A model generated the notes under the pieces. It saw only the letters and a program-made list of their open reading frames with translations, searched no databases and was not told where the DNA came from. Both the position numbers and the translations under genes were made by a program. A stretch of 13,381 nucleotides of DNA from Duncaniella sp. (GTDB lineage: Bacteria; Bacteroidota; Bacteroidia; Bacteroidales; Muribaculaceae). Shown piece after piece: positions 1-6,632 of the stretch. Each line of letters begins with the position of its first letter. The first letter of the stretch is position 1. The stretch is from positions 1 through 13,381 of the forward strand of contig JAFLRW010000038.1 of assembly GCA_022511285.1 (NCBI GenBank), in the 5' to 3' direction.

Positions 1-39
1 GGCCGTCTCGGTGGTTTCAGAAACAAGAAAAACAGATAA
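1..39 (+). CDS. rpsC: Ribosomal protein uS3 (S3), 3' end only
   Basis: Only the last 12 codons and the TAA stop are inside the window. They read GRLGGFRNKKNR, a glycine-rich and basic tail of the kind that ends uS3 in many Bacteroidota. The identity rests mainly on position: rpsC lies directly before rplP in the S10 operon of nearly all bacteria, and the gap to the rplP start is only 3 nt. uS3 belongs to the head of the 30S subunit, near the mRNA entry channel. The fragment alone is too short to prove the family. Confidence 0.8.
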   Translation, partial: GRLGGFRNKKNR

Positions 40-42
40 GAG

Positions 43-474
43 ATGTTACAACCTAAAAAGACAAAATACCGCAGGTCTCAGAAGGGCCGCATGAAGGGTG
101 AGGCCCAGAGAGGCCATCAGCTCGCCTTCGGCTCATTCGGCATCAAGACTCTTGAATCTAAGTGGATCACCGGTCGCCAGATTGAAGCCGCTCGTATCGC
201 TGTTACACGTTATATGCAGCGTCAGGGTCAAATCTGGATTCGCATCTTCCCCGATAAGCCCATCACCAAAAAGCCCGCTGAGGTCCGAATGGGTAAAGGT
301 AAAGGTGCACCCGAAGGTTTCGTTGCCCCCGTCACTCCCGGACGCATCATTATCGAAGTCGAAGGTGTTCCCTTTGATGTAGCAAAGGAGGCACTGCGCC
401 TGGCAGCACAGAAGCTCCCCGTCACAACCAAGTTTGTCGTTCGCCGCGACTATGATCCATCTCAAAACGTGTAA
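43..474 (+). CDS. rplP: 50S ribosomal protein uL16 (L16)
   Basis: A 143-residue protein, slightly longer than the 136 residues of E. coli L16. It sits at the base of the central protuberance near the A-site tRNA and is needed for late 50S maturation. The N-terminus has the basic family start MLQPKKTKYRR, and residues 81-95 hold the signature VRMGKGKG followed by APEGFVA. R82 corresponds to the arginine that is hydroxylated in E. coli uL16 (family knowledge; no modification can be seen here). The start at 43 is the first ATG, 3 nt after the rpsC stop, so the two are probably translationally coupled. The leader has no SD sequence. The C-terminus, after about residue 133, is short and variable. 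Confidence 0.98.
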   Translation: MLQPKKTKYRRSQKGRMKGEAQRGHQLAFGSFGIKTLESKWITGRQIEAARIAVTRYMQRQGQIWIRIFPDKPITKKPAEVRMGKGKGAPEGFVAPVTPGRIIIEVEGVPFDVAKEALRLAAQKLPVTTKFVVRRDYDPSQNV

Positions 475-480
475 TCTGTC

Positions 481-678
481 ATGAAGAAAGAAAATTTCGC
501 TGAAGTTACCACTCAGGATCTCCGCGACCGCCTCGATCAGATGGAGCAGGACTACCTGCAGCTCAAAGCGCAGCACGCCGTCTCTCCCCTCGATAGCCCC
601 GCTAAGATCACTCACGCTCGCAAGGAGATTGCACGTGTCAAGACTGAGCTTCGCGCTCGTGAACTTAATATCAAGTAA
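481..678 (+). CDS. rpmC: 50S ribosomal protein uL29 (L29)
   Basis: A 65-residue protein of the normal size for L29 (63 in E. coli), which lies at the peptide exit of the 50S subunit and forms part of the docking site for SRP and trigger factor together with uL23. The sequence is an alpha-helical hairpin: an acidic first helix (roughly residues 9-33, containing LRDRLDQMEQDYLQLKAQHA) and a basic second helix (roughly 40-62, containing ITHARKEIARVKTELRAREL), the usual L29 pattern. It starts 6 nt after the rplP stop and there is no SD sequence in the short leader. Position between rplP and rpsQ is the standard S10-operon order. Confidence 0.97.
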   Translation: MKKENFAEVTTQDLRDRLDQMEQDYLQLKAQHAVSPLDSPAKITHARKEIARVKTELRARELNIK

Positions 679-695
679 TTAATCACCCCAGTCCA

Positions 696-953
696 ATGGA
701 AAAGAGAAATCTCAGAAAGGAACGTATCGGGGTCGTTTCCAGCAACAAGGGTGATAAAACAATCACTGTCTTGGTCAAGTGGAAAGAAAAACACCCCATT
801 TACGGCAAGTTCGTGAATAAATCCAAAAAGTACCACGCCCACGACGAAAACAACGAGTGCCAAATCGGCGACACCGTTCGCCTCATGGAGACACGCCCCC
901 TCTCCAAAACAAAACGCTGGCGCCTCGTTGAAATCATCGAAAAAGTGAAATAA
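696..953 (+). CDS. rpsQ: 30S ribosomal protein uS17 (S17)
   Basis: An 85-residue OB-fold protein (84 in E. coli) that binds 16S rRNA early in 30S assembly. The N-terminal strand RKERIGVVSSNKGDKTITVL and the later block GDTVRLMETRPLSKTKRW are the two best conserved family motifs. The leader of 17 nt after rpmC has no SD sequence. In the classical layout this gene closes the S10 operon and rplN opens the spc operon, but here only 2 nt separate rpsQ from rplN, with no room for a promoter. The two classical operons are therefore almost certainly one transcript at this point. Confidence 0.98.
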   Translation: MEKRNLRKERIGVVSSNKGDKTITVLVKWKEKHPIYGKFVNKSKKYHAHDENNECQIGDTVRLMETRPLSKTKRWRLVEIIEKVK

Positions 954-955
954 TT

Positions 956-1324
956 ATGATACAGACTGAAAGCCGTTTAACCGTCGCTGACAACAGCGGT
1001 GCCAAAGAAGCCCTCTGCATCCACGTGCTCGGAGGTACAGGTCGCCGCTACGCCTCAGTAGGAGACATCATCGTCGTTTCCGTAAAGAGCGTAATCCCCT
1101 CCTCTGACGTCAAGAAAGGAACCGTCTCAAAAGCTGTAGTAGTTCGCACCAAAAAGGAAATCCGTCGCCCCGACGGCTCTTATATCCGTTTTGACGATAA
1201 TGCCTGCGTCCTGCTCAACAATGCAGGCGAGCTCCGTGGAACTCGTATCTTCGGCCCTGTGGCTCGTGAACTCCGCGCCGCTAACCAAATGAAGATTGTT
1301 TCACTCGCACCCGAGGTCCTTTAA
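956..1324 (+). CDS. rplN: 50S ribosomal protein uL14 (L14)
   Basis: A 122-residue protein, essentially the family length (123 in E. coli). uL14 lies on the 50S face that meets the 30S subunit and forms bridge B8 with bL19. The N-terminus MIQTESRLTVADNSGAKE is the standard start, and the downstream blocks RRYASVGDIIVVSVKS and RGTRIFGPVARELR are typical. The ATG lies 2 nt after the rpsQ TAA, so ribosomes probably re-initiate from the upstream gene. No SD sequence is present. In E. coli the spc operon begins with this gene; no separate promoter can be seen here. Confidence 0.98.
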   Translation: MIQTESRLTVADNSGAKEALCIHVLGGTGRRYASVGDIIVVSVKSVIPSSDVKKGTVSKAVVVRTKKEIRRPDGSYIRFDDNACVLLNNAGELRGTRIFGPVARELRAANQMKIVSLAPEVL

Positions 1325-1327
1325 CAA

Positions 1328-1675
1328 ATGTCATCAATCCGCAAAAACAGTAAAGTAATGCAAAAGTTACATATCAAGAAAGGCGACACCGTCTATGTTC
1401 TTGCCGGCGATGACCGTGGCAAGGAGGGGCGCGTGCTCAAAGTCCTTACTGACAAAATGAAAGCCGTTGTCGAAGGCGTCAACATTGTCACTAAGGCTAC
1501 TAAGCCCAACGCACAGCATCCACAGGGTGGTCTCGTCAAGAAGGAGGCTCCCATCGCTATCTCTAACATCGCGCTCATCGATCCTAAATCGGGTAAACCC
1601 ACTCGTATTTCGATTCGCCGTGAGGATGGCAAAGTAATCCGTATCGCCAAAAAATCAGGAGAGGAGATTAAATAA
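1328..1675 (+). CDS. rplX: 50S ribosomal protein uL24 (L24)
   Basis: The longest form has 115 residues. uL24 starts 50S assembly by binding 23S rRNA domain I and ends up near the exit tunnel. The KOW motif covers about residues 19-46 (KGDTVYVLAGDDRGKEGRVL), followed by the conserved segment VEGVNIVTKATKPNAQHPQG. The start is uncertain. The ATG at 1328 lies 3 nt after the rplN stop, but family members normally begin just before the KLHIKKGD motif, which matches the second ATG at 1358. That shorter form (105 residues) is close to the E. coli length of 104, and its leader is A-rich, as is common in Bacteroidota. The stop overlaps the rplE start by one base (TAATG). Confidence 0.97.
   Translation: MSSIRKNSKVMQKLHIKKGDTVYVLAGDDRGKEGRVLKVLTDKMKAVVEGVNIVTKATKPNAQHPQGGLVKKEAPIAISNIALIDPKSGKPTRISIRREDGKVIRIAKKSGEEIK
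1657..1666 (+). promoter_or_regulatory. SD-like tandem AGGAG before rplE
   Basis: Two consecutive AGGAG pentamers end 8 nt before the rplE ATG. They also encode the Ser-Gly-Glu-Glu end of L24, so the match may be a by-product of coding. The spacing suits a ribosome binding site, but stop/start overlap at TAATG already allows coupled re-initiation. Confidence 0.4.
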
Positions 1676-2226
1676 TGAGCACCCAGACTGTCAAGAAGGA
1701 CTATCAGGAACGAATCGTTCCCGCCCTCACAAAACAATTCAGCTACACCACTCCTATGCAGGTGCCCAAGCTGAAAAAGATTGTCATCAATCAAGGCCTT
1801 GGCGCCGCTACTCAGGATAAAAAACTCATCGAGACAGCTATCAATGAGATAACAGCCATCACCGGCCAAAAAGCCGTTGCTACTCTCTCTCGTAAGGATA
1901 TCTCTAACTTCAAGCTCCGCAAGAAAATGCCCATCGGCGTGATGGTCACTCTCCGTCGCGACAAGATGTATGAGTTCCTCGAGCGTCTCGTCCGTGTTGC
2001 CCTCCCTCGTATCCGCGACTTCAAAGGCATCGAGTCTAAACTCGACGGCCGCGGCAACTACACCCTCGGCATCACTGAGCAGATAATCTTCCCCGAGATT
2101 AACATCGACGCCATCAACAAGCTTATGGGTATGAACATAACCTTCGTCACTTCGGCCAACACCGACGAAGAAGGCTACGCTCTGCTCAAAGAGTTCGGTC
2201 TCCCTTTCAAGAACGCTAAAAACTAA
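1675..2226 (+). CDS. rplE: 50S ribosomal protein uL5 (L5)
   Basis: A 183-residue protein (179 in E. coli). uL5 binds 5S rRNA and contacts the P-site tRNA in the central protuberance. Visible signatures are LKKIVINQGLG near residues 33-43, LRKKMPIGVMVTLRRDKMYEFLERL in the middle (residue block about 82-106) and the C-terminal block with TEQIIFPEINID. The ATG shares one base with the rplX stop codon, which points to translational coupling. In E. coli the S8 repressor site of the spc operon lies around this start; I could not recognise that structure here. The downstream gap to rpsN is 12 nt. Confidence 0.98.
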   Translation: MSTQTVKKDYQERIVPALTKQFSYTTPMQVPKLKKIVINQGLGAATQDKKLIETAINEITAITGQKAVATLSRKDISNFKLRKKMPIGVMVTLRRDKMYEFLERLVRVALPRIRDFKGIESKLDGRGNYTLGITEQIIFPEINIDAINKLMGMNITFVTSANTDEEGYALLKEFGLPFKNAKN

Positions 2227-2238
2227 GCACACCCAACT

Positions 2239-2508
2239 ATGGCAAAAGAATCCATGAAGGCCCGCGAAGTAAAGCGTGCCAAACTGGTGGCTAAATATGC
2301 CAAGAAGAAGGCTGAGCTCAAAGCCGCTGGCGACTACGAAGCCCTCCAGGCTCTCCCTAAAAACGCCTCTGCTGTCCGCCTTCACAACCGCTGCTCTATC
2401 ACTGGCCGTCCCAAAGGCTATATGAGGCAGTTTGGCATCAGCCGTATCCAGTTCCGCGAGATGGCTTCAGCCGGTCTGATCCCCGGAGTGAAAAAAGCTT
2501 CCTGGTAA
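2239..2508 (+). CDS. rpsN: 30S ribosomal protein uS14 (S14), zinc-free long form
   Basis: An 89-residue protein of the 30S head. Its C-terminal half carries the S14 signature: RLHNRCSITGRPKGYMRQFG, then ISRIQFREMASAGLIPG, ending KKASW. Only one cysteine (C52) is present, so the two CxxC pairs of the short zinc-binding form (about 61 residues) are missing. This is the long zinc-independent (C-minus) type, although shorter than the 101 residues of E. coli. The start is the first ATG after the rplE stop, 12 nt away, and MAKESMKARE is a typical beginning. It is followed by the longest gap in the spc section (153 nt), which holds a large hairpin. Confidence 0.98.
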   Translation: MAKESMKAREVKRAKLVAKYAKKKAELKAAGDYEALQALPKNASAVRLHNRCSITGRPKGYMRQFGISRIQFREMASAGLIPGVKKASW

Positions 2509-2661
2509 GCCATCCCCCCACTGATATCCACTTTCATTGTGTCGACACCCTTTTGGGATGTCGACCTTGAAATGGAATATTCAACCTCTCCTCCATATCA
2601 CAGACACAGTGAGTATTAAATATTGTTGGGACACATCCCAATCAATTTAAACAACAATCAA
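2509..2661 (+). other. 153-nt rpsN-rpsH spacer with hairpin
   Basis: Neighbouring gaps in this part of the operon are 2 to 21 nt, so this spacer is unusual. It holds a hairpin at 2528-2575 and an A-rich segment just before the rpsH ATG. A TTG-initiated extension of rpsH would reach back to 2623 but lacks any S8 similarity. The octamer TATTGTTG at 2621-2628 is one base away from the TAnnTTTG box, with no matching -33 element. Confidence 0.8.
2528..2575 (+). promoter_or_regulatory. Extended hairpin upstream of rpsH
   Basis: The inner stem pairs GTCGACA+CCC (2541-2550) with GGG+TGTCGAC (2555-2565) around a TTTT loop, with one bulged A at 2558. It continues outward through an asymmetric internal loop to a second stem: TTTCA (2532-2536) with TGAAA (2568-2572), and CCA (2528-2530) with TGG (2573-2575), with one bulged C. 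This gives 18 base pairs over 48 nt. No T-tract follows, so it does not look like an intrinsic terminator. It could be a ribosomal-protein binding site, an RNA processing site or a stabiliser. The function is inferred only from position, 86 nt before the S8 start. Confidence 0.6.
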
Positions 2662-3060
2662 ATGACAGATCCTATTGCAGATTATCTGACAAGATTGAGG
2701 AACGCCATCAAAGCCAACCACCGCGTTGTCGAGATTCCGGCCTCAAACTTGAAGAAGTCGATTACCAAAATCCTCTTCGAACAAGGCTACATCCTCAACT
2801 ACAAGTTTGAGGAAGGCGAAAACCCCGCCGGCACCATTAAGATCGCTCTCAAGTACGATCCCGTTGACAAAGTCAACGCCATCAAGAGCCTCGAGCGCGT
2901 CTCTCGTCCCGGCCTCCGCCGTTACACCGGCTACAAGGATATGCCCCGAGTCCTCAATGGATTAGGCATAGCCATCCTTTCTACATCTAAAGGTGTGATG
3001 ACCAACAAACAGGCCCGCGACCTCAAAGTAGGTGGCGAGGTCCTCTGCTACGTTTATTAA
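2662..3060 (+). CDS. rpsH: 30S ribosomal protein uS8 (S8)
   Basis: A 132-residue protein (130 in E. coli) that binds helix 21 of 16S rRNA and organises the central domain. I place the start at the ATG at 2662, because the protein then begins MTDPIADYLTRLRNA, the universal S8 N-terminus. The open frame extends 13 codons further to a TTG at 2623, but those residues have no family match. The leader before 2662 is A-rich (AAACAACAATCAA) without an SD sequence, the usual Bacteroidota pattern. The C-terminal block STSKGVMTNKQARDLKVGG is the S8 signature. In E. coli S8 represses the spc operon; the hairpin just upstream makes a similar control possible here but is not proof. Confidence 0.98.
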   Translation: MTDPIADYLTRLRNAIKANHRVVEIPASNLKKSITKILFEQGYILNYKFEEGENPAGTIKIALKYDPVDKVNAIKSLERVSRPGLRRYTGYKDMPRVLNGLGIAILSTSKGVMTNKQARDLKVGGEVLCYVY

Positions 3061-3064
3061 TATC

Positions 3065-3072
3065 AAAGGAGG
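3065..3072 (+). promoter_or_regulatory. Full Shine-Dalgarno sequence of rplF
   Basis: AAAGGAGG lies 6 nt before the rplF ATG, an ideal match and spacing to the anti-SD end of 16S rRNA. It is in the 18-nt spacer after the rpsH stop, so it is not forced by coding. Apart from the coding-embedded AGGAG pair before rplE, no other start in this window has a comparable element, as expected for Bacteroidota, which rarely use SD sequences. Confidence 0.85.
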
Positions 3073-3078
3073 AAAATT

Positions 3079-3636
3079 ATGTCACGTATAGGTAAAGCCC
3101 CCATTGAAATTCCCGCCGGTGTTACTGTCACCGTCGGCTCTGACAACGTAGTCACTGTAAAAGGTCCTAAAGGCACCCTCTCTCAGAAAGTTAACCCCGA
3201 CCTCACCGTCGACGTCGCTGACGGCTCTCTGACAATCTCACGTCCCTCCGACGACCGCGAACACCGTGCCCAGCACGGCCTCTACCGCGCCCTTCTCCAC
3301 AACATGGTTGTTGGCGTCTCTACCGGCTACCGCAAAGAGATGGAACTCGTTGGTGTTGGTTATCGTGCAGCTGCCACCGGCCAAGTCCTTGAACTCTCGT
3401 TAGGCTACTCTCACGCCATCTACATCAAACTCCCACCCGAGATTAAGGTCGAAGCTAAAACCGAGCGCAACAAGAACCCCCTTATCATCCTCGAAAGCGA
3501 CGACAAGCAGCTCCTCGGTCAGGTCTGCGCCAAAATTCGCTCTCTGCGCAAACCCGAACCCTACAAGGGCAAAGGTATCAAATTCGTCGGCGAAGTTATC
3601 CGTCGCAAGTCCGGCAAGTCAGCAAGTGCCAAATAA
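3079..3636 (+). CDS. rplF: 50S ribosomal protein uL6 (L6)
   Basis: A 185-residue protein (177 in E. coli) made of two related domains. It lies near the factor-binding site and the sarcin-ricin loop of the 50S subunit. The start MSRIGKAPIEIPAGV is the family N-terminus, domain 1 covers about residues 1-82, and domain 2 ends with the signature RKPEPYKGKGIKF (about 157-169). The C-terminal tail is basic. The gene is unusual here because it alone is preceded by a full SD sequence (3065-3072), in an organism type where translation normally starts without one. It follows rpsH by 18 nt and precedes rplR by 21 nt. Confidence 0.98.
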   Translation: MSRIGKAPIEIPAGVTVTVGSDNVVTVKGPKGTLSQKVNPDLTVDVADGSLTISRPSDDREHRAQHGLYRALLHNMVVGVSTGYRKEMELVGVGYRAAATGQVLELSLGYSHAIYIKLPPEIKVEAKTERNKNPLIILESDDKQLLGQVCAKIRSLRKPEPYKGKGIKFVGEVIRRKSGKSASAK

Positions 3637-3657
3637 TCTTAACACGTTTAGAAAACT

Positions 3658-3999
3658 ATGGTATCTAAGATACAGCGTCGCAATAAAATCAAGGCCCGCA
3701 TCCGCGGCAAGATTTCCGGCACCGCTCAGCGTCCCCGTATGTCTGTTTTCCGCTCTAACAAGCAGATCTACGTTCAGCTCATCGACGACCTCGCCGGAAA
3801 AACAATCGTTGCCACTTCCTCTAAAGGTATCGAGGAGGGCACTAAGTGTGAAATCGCAGCCAAGGTTGGCGAGGAAATTGCTCGTAAGGCCCTCGCAGCC
3901 GGTGTGACTGAAGTGGTCTTCGACCGCAACGGTTACCTCTTCCACGGTCGTATTAAATCCCTCGCGGACGCCGCTCGCAACGGTGGCCTCAAATTCTAA
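3658..3999 (+). CDS. rplR: 50S ribosomal protein uL18 (L18)
   Basis: A 113-residue protein (117 in E. coli) that delivers 5S rRNA to the 50S subunit together with uL5. The basic N-terminus (RRNKIKARIRGKISGTAQR) is followed by the conserved RPRMSVFRSNKQIYVQLIDD segment, and the C-terminus DRNGYLFHGRIKSLADAAR is diagnostic. It starts with the first in-frame ATG after rplF, 21 nt downstream. The leader (CACGTTTAGAAAACT) is A-rich near the start and has no SD sequence. The domain content and length are normal. Confidence 0.98.
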   Translation: MVSKIQRRNKIKARIRGKISGTAQRPRMSVFRSNKQIYVQLIDDLAGKTIVATSSKGIEEGTKCEIAAKVGEEIARKALAAGVTEVVFDRNGYLFHGRIKSLADAARNGGLKF

Positions 4000-4011
4000 T
4001 CCATCCGTTTT

Positions 4012-4530
4012 ATGGCAGTAAAGAACAATAAAGTCAAGTCCGCAAGCGACCTCGAACTCAAAGATCGCCTCGTAGCTATCAATCGCGTCACTAAAGTGAC
4101 CAAAGGTGGTCGCACATTCACCTTCGCAGCCATCGTTGTTGTCGGTAACGAAAACGGCATCGTCGGCTGGGGCCTCGGTAAAGCTAATGAAGTTCAGGCA
4201 GCAATCGCCAAAGGTGTTGAAGCTGCTAAGAAAAACCTCATCAAAGTTCCCGTCCACAAAGGCACAATCCCCCACGAGCAAGTGGCCAAATTCGGTGGCT
4301 CTCGCGTCATCCTCAAACCCGCTTCTCACGGTACCGGCGTAAAAGCCGGTGGTGCTATGCGTGCAGTCCTCGAAAGCGTTGGCGTCACCGACGTACTCTG
4401 CAAGTCAAAAGGCTCTTCCAACCCCCACAACCTTGTGAAAGCCACTATCGCAGCTCTCGGTGAAATGCGCTCTCCCGCACAGGTGGCTCAGAACCGCGGC
4501 ATCTCTATCGACAAAGTGTTTAACGGCTAA
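4012..4530 (+). CDS. rpsE: 30S ribosomal protein uS5 (S5)
   Basis: A 172-residue protein (167 in E. coli) in the 30S body, at the mRNA entry and involved in decoding fidelity. The N-terminal double-stranded RNA-binding-like domain covers about residues 15-78, with VTKVTKGGRTFTFAAIVVVG and GWGLGKANEVQAAIAKG. The C-terminal domain, about 93-165, contains SRVILKPASHGTGVKAGGAMR and the SSNPHNLVKATI block. The ATG is 12 nt after the rplR stop and has no SD sequence. Spectinomycin resistance changes in other bacteria map to the loop around residues 25-32 (family knowledge); this loop looks like the ordinary wild-type form. Confidence 0.98.
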   Translation: MAVKNNKVKSASDLELKDRLVAINRVTKVTKGGRTFTFAAIVVVGNENGIVGWGLGKANEVQAAIAKGVEAAKKNLIKVPVHKGTIPHEQVAKFGGSRVILKPASHGTGVKAGGAMRAVLESVGVTDVLCKSKGSSNPHNLVKATIAALGEMRSPAQVAQNRGISIDKVFNG

Positions 4531-4547
4531 TCTTCAATCCTTCAGAT

Positions 4548-4727
4548 ATGGCAAAAATCAAAATCACTCAGATCAAGAGCCGCATCAACGCGCCTGCCGT
4601 GCAGAAACGCACCCTCGACGCTCTCGGCTTGAAGAAAATGCACCACTCGGTTGTCAAAGAAGACACACCCTCTGTGCGTGGTATGGTCAAGGCTGTCCAT
4701 CACCTCGTTGAAGTGACCAACGCCTAA
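4548..4727 (+). CDS. rpmD: 50S ribosomal protein uL30 (L30)
   Basis: A 59-residue protein, exactly the E. coli length. It begins MAKIKITQIKSRINAPAVQK and goes on with RTLDALGLKKMHHSVVKEDT, then SVRGMVKAVHHLVEV, which matches the L30 pattern of a strand, a helix with LGL.K...SV, and a final helix. It is a small surface protein of the 50S subunit and is dispensable or missing in some bacteria. The ATG at 4548 is 17 nt after rpsE and the TAA at 4725 is 36 nt before rplO. The position between rpsE and rplO is the standard order, which fixes the assignment despite the short length. Confidence 0.97.
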   Translation: MAKIKITQIKSRINAPAVQKRTLDALGLKKMHHSVVKEDTPSVRGMVKAVHHLVEVTNA

Positions 4728-4763
4728 TTATCTCAATCAGAAATTTCTTAACACCAATCTAAA

Positions 4764-5210
4764 ATGGACTTAAGCAATTTAAAACCAGCCGTCGGCTCTG
4801 TCACTCGTAAGACCCGCATTGGCCGTGGCCCGGGTTCCGGAAAAGGTGGCACATCTACCCGTGGTCACAAGGGTGCAAAGTCTCGCTCCGGTTACTCTCG
4901 TAAAATCGGTTTCGAGGGCGGTCAGATGCCTCTCCAGCGTCGTCTGCCAAAGTTTGGTTTCAAACCCCTCAATCGTGTAGAATATAAGGCCGTTAATCTC
5001 TCTGACCTCGAAGCGCTCGCCAGTGATTCTTCTGTTGAAAAGATCACTCTCGACCTCCTCATCTCGGTCGGTCTCATTAATGGCAAACAGCCCGTCAAGA
5101 TTCTTGCCGGCGGTTCTCTGACTAAAAAACTTGATGTCGAGGCCCACGCCTTCTCTGCTGCCGCCGAAGCTGCTATCACTGCCCTCGGCGGGACTGCAAC
5201 CAAACTTTAA
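4764..5210 (+). CDS. rplO: 50S ribosomal protein uL15 (L15)
   Basis: A 148-residue protein (144 in E. coli) that enters late in 50S assembly and sends a long basic extension into 23S rRNA. Residues 17-48 hold the glycine- and arginine-rich extension (RIGRGPGSGKGGTSTRGHKG and SRSGYSRKIGFEGGQMP), and the C-terminal globular part contains KILAGGSLTKKLDVEAHAFS, the L15 signature region. The leader of 36 nt after rpmD is A/T-rich (CACCAATCTAAA before the ATG) with no SD sequence. It is followed by secY after 17 nt, as in most bacteria. Confidence 0.98.
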   Translation: MDLSNLKPAVGSVTRKTRIGRGPGSGKGGTSTRGHKGAKSRSGYSRKIGFEGGQMPLQRRLPKFGFKPLNRVEYKAVNLSDLEALASDSSVEKITLDLLISVGLINGKQPVKILAGGSLTKKLDVEAHAFSAAAEAAITALGGTATKL

Positions 5211-5227
5211 CCCCCCTTTCTCCCCCA

Positions 5228-6577
5228 ATGAGTTTTATTCAGACTATTCGTAACATTTGGACCATTGAGGAGCTCAGGAAGCGCATCCTGGTCACTCTCC
5301 TGTTGGTGCTCGTTTATCGTCTGGGCTGTTACGTTGTCCTCCCGGGTATCTCCCCCGAAGACCTCGACGCCCTCTCGAAATTCACCAACAAGAGCGGCCT
5401 CATGCAACTGCTCGATATGTTCTCGGGCGGTGCTTTCTCCCAAGCCTCAATCTTTGCCCTCGGCATTATGCCCTACATCACTGCATCCATCGTGATTCAG
5501 CTCCTCGGCATGGTGCTCCCCTCATTCCAGAAAATGCAGCGTGAGGGCGAGAGCGGTCGCCAGAAATTAAGCCAGTACACCCGTTACCTCACTGTGCTTA
5601 TTCTGCTCCTCCAAGGTCCTGCCTACCTTGTTAACCTCCAGGTCCAGGTGAGTGCTGCCACCGGCAGTGCCCACATGGGCTTCTGGACCATTGCATACCT
5701 CACCGTGATTCTTGCTGCCGGCTCAATGTTCATCATGTGGCTCGGCGAGCGCATCACCGACCGCGGTATCGGCAACGGCATCTCATTCATCATCCTTGTT
5801 GGTATCATCGCACGTCTCCCGGGTGCTCTCTTCTATGAGTTCACATCTCGTCTCCCGGGCTCTACAGGCTCCCAAGGTGGTCTCATCATGTTCGTTGTTG
5901 AGCTTATACTGCTCTTTGCCGTTACTGTCGGAGCTGTGCTCCTCGTTCAGGGCACACGCAAAGTCCCCGTTCAGTATGCAAAGCGTATCGTAGGCAATCG
6001 TCAGTATGGCGGTGCTCGCCAGTACATCCCCCTCAAGGTGAATGCTGCCGGTGTGATGCCCATCATCTTCGCCCAGGCGATTATGTTCATCCCCATCACT
6101 CTTGCCGGTTTCAGCAGCTCCGAGGGCTCGTCAGGTTTCTATGCTGCATTCTCTGACATCAACGGATTCTGGTACAACTTCGTCTACTTCGTTCTCATCG
6201 TAGCCTTCACCTACTTCTACACAGCCATCACTGTGCGTCCCACCCAGATGGCTGAAGACATGAAGCGTAACAACGGTTTCATCCCCGGCGTTAAACCCGG
6301 AAAGAAGACGGCTGAGTATCTCGACTCAATCATGTCGCGCATCACTCTTCCCGGCTCTCTCTTCCTCGGCGTTGTCGCCATCCTGCCCGCGTTCGCTCGC
6401 TTCTTCGGCATATCACAGAACTTCGCACAGTTCTTCGGCGGCACATCATTGCTCATTCTCGTCGGTGTCGTCCTCGACACTCTCCAGCAGATTGAGAGCC
6501 ACTTGATGATGCACCACTATGATGGCCTCATGAAGGAAGGCAAGATTAAAGGTCGCACCACCGGCTCGGCGTATTGA
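5228..6577 (+). CDS. secY: Protein translocase channel subunit SecY
   Basis: A 449-residue inner-membrane protein (443 in E. coli), the channel of the Sec translocon that takes proteins from SecA or from ribosomes with SRP. About ten membrane segments can be traced, the first near residues 19-38. Clear family motifs are the plug region LLDMFSGGAFSQASIFALG (61-79), GERITDRGIGNGISFI (173-188), PVQYAKR (247-253), IPLKVNAAGVMPIIFA (267-282) and the cytosolic loop NGFIPGVKPGKKTAEYLD (349-366), part of the SecA- and ribosome-binding face. The start 17 nt after rplO gives the expected amphipathic N-terminal segment; the leader is C/T-rich, without an SD sequence. Confidence 0.98.
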   Translation: MSFIQTIRNIWTIEELRKRILVTLLLVLVYRLGCYVVLPGISPEDLDALSKFTNKSGLMQLLDMFSGGAFSQASIFALGIMPYITASIVIQLLGMVLPSFQKMQREGESGRQKLSQYTRYLTVLILLLQGPAYLVNLQVQVSAATGSAHMGFWTIAYLTVILAAGSMFIMWLGERITDRGIGNGISFIILVGIIARLPGALFYEFTSRLPGSTGSQGGLIMFVVELILLFAVTVGAVLLVQGTRKVPVQYAKRIVGNRQYGGARQYIPLKVNAAGVMPIIFAQAIMFIPITLAGFSSSEGSSGFYAAFSDINGFWYNFVYFVLIVAFTYFYTAITVRPTQMAEDMKRNNGFIPGVKPGKKTAEYLDSIMSRITLPGSLFLGVVAILPAFARFFGISQNFAQFFGGTSLLILVGVVLDTLQQIESHLMMHHYDGLMKEGKIKGRTTGSAY

Positions 6578-6632
6578 TAGCTAATAGTTAATCCCCTAAG
6601 GAAAACTAATCGGTTACAGAAAGATATCATAA

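Noticed and set aside
1393..2385. Long minus-strand open frame (330 codons) opposite rplX, rplE and rpsN
   Set aside because: It lies wholly across three certain genes, has no recognisable domain, and is best explained by the codon bias of the highly expressed plus-strand genes.
2621..2628. TATTGTTG as an internal promoter before rpsH
   Set aside because: It misses the -7 consensus by one base and has no -33 element; kept only as a remark.
2623..2661. N-terminal extension of rpsH from a TTG codon
   Set aside because: The 13 extra residues have no S8 similarity; the ATG at 2662 gives the universal MTDPIADYL start and the normal length.
3619..4329. Minus-strand open frame (236 codons) opposite rplR and rpsE
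   Set aside because: It is antisense to certain ribosomal genes and has an acidic composition typical of such shadows.
6585..6608. Small hairpin in the secY-map gap (TAGTT/AACTA plus TCC/GGA)
   Set aside because: Only eight pairs, AT-rich, with an internal loop and no T-tract; likely chance.
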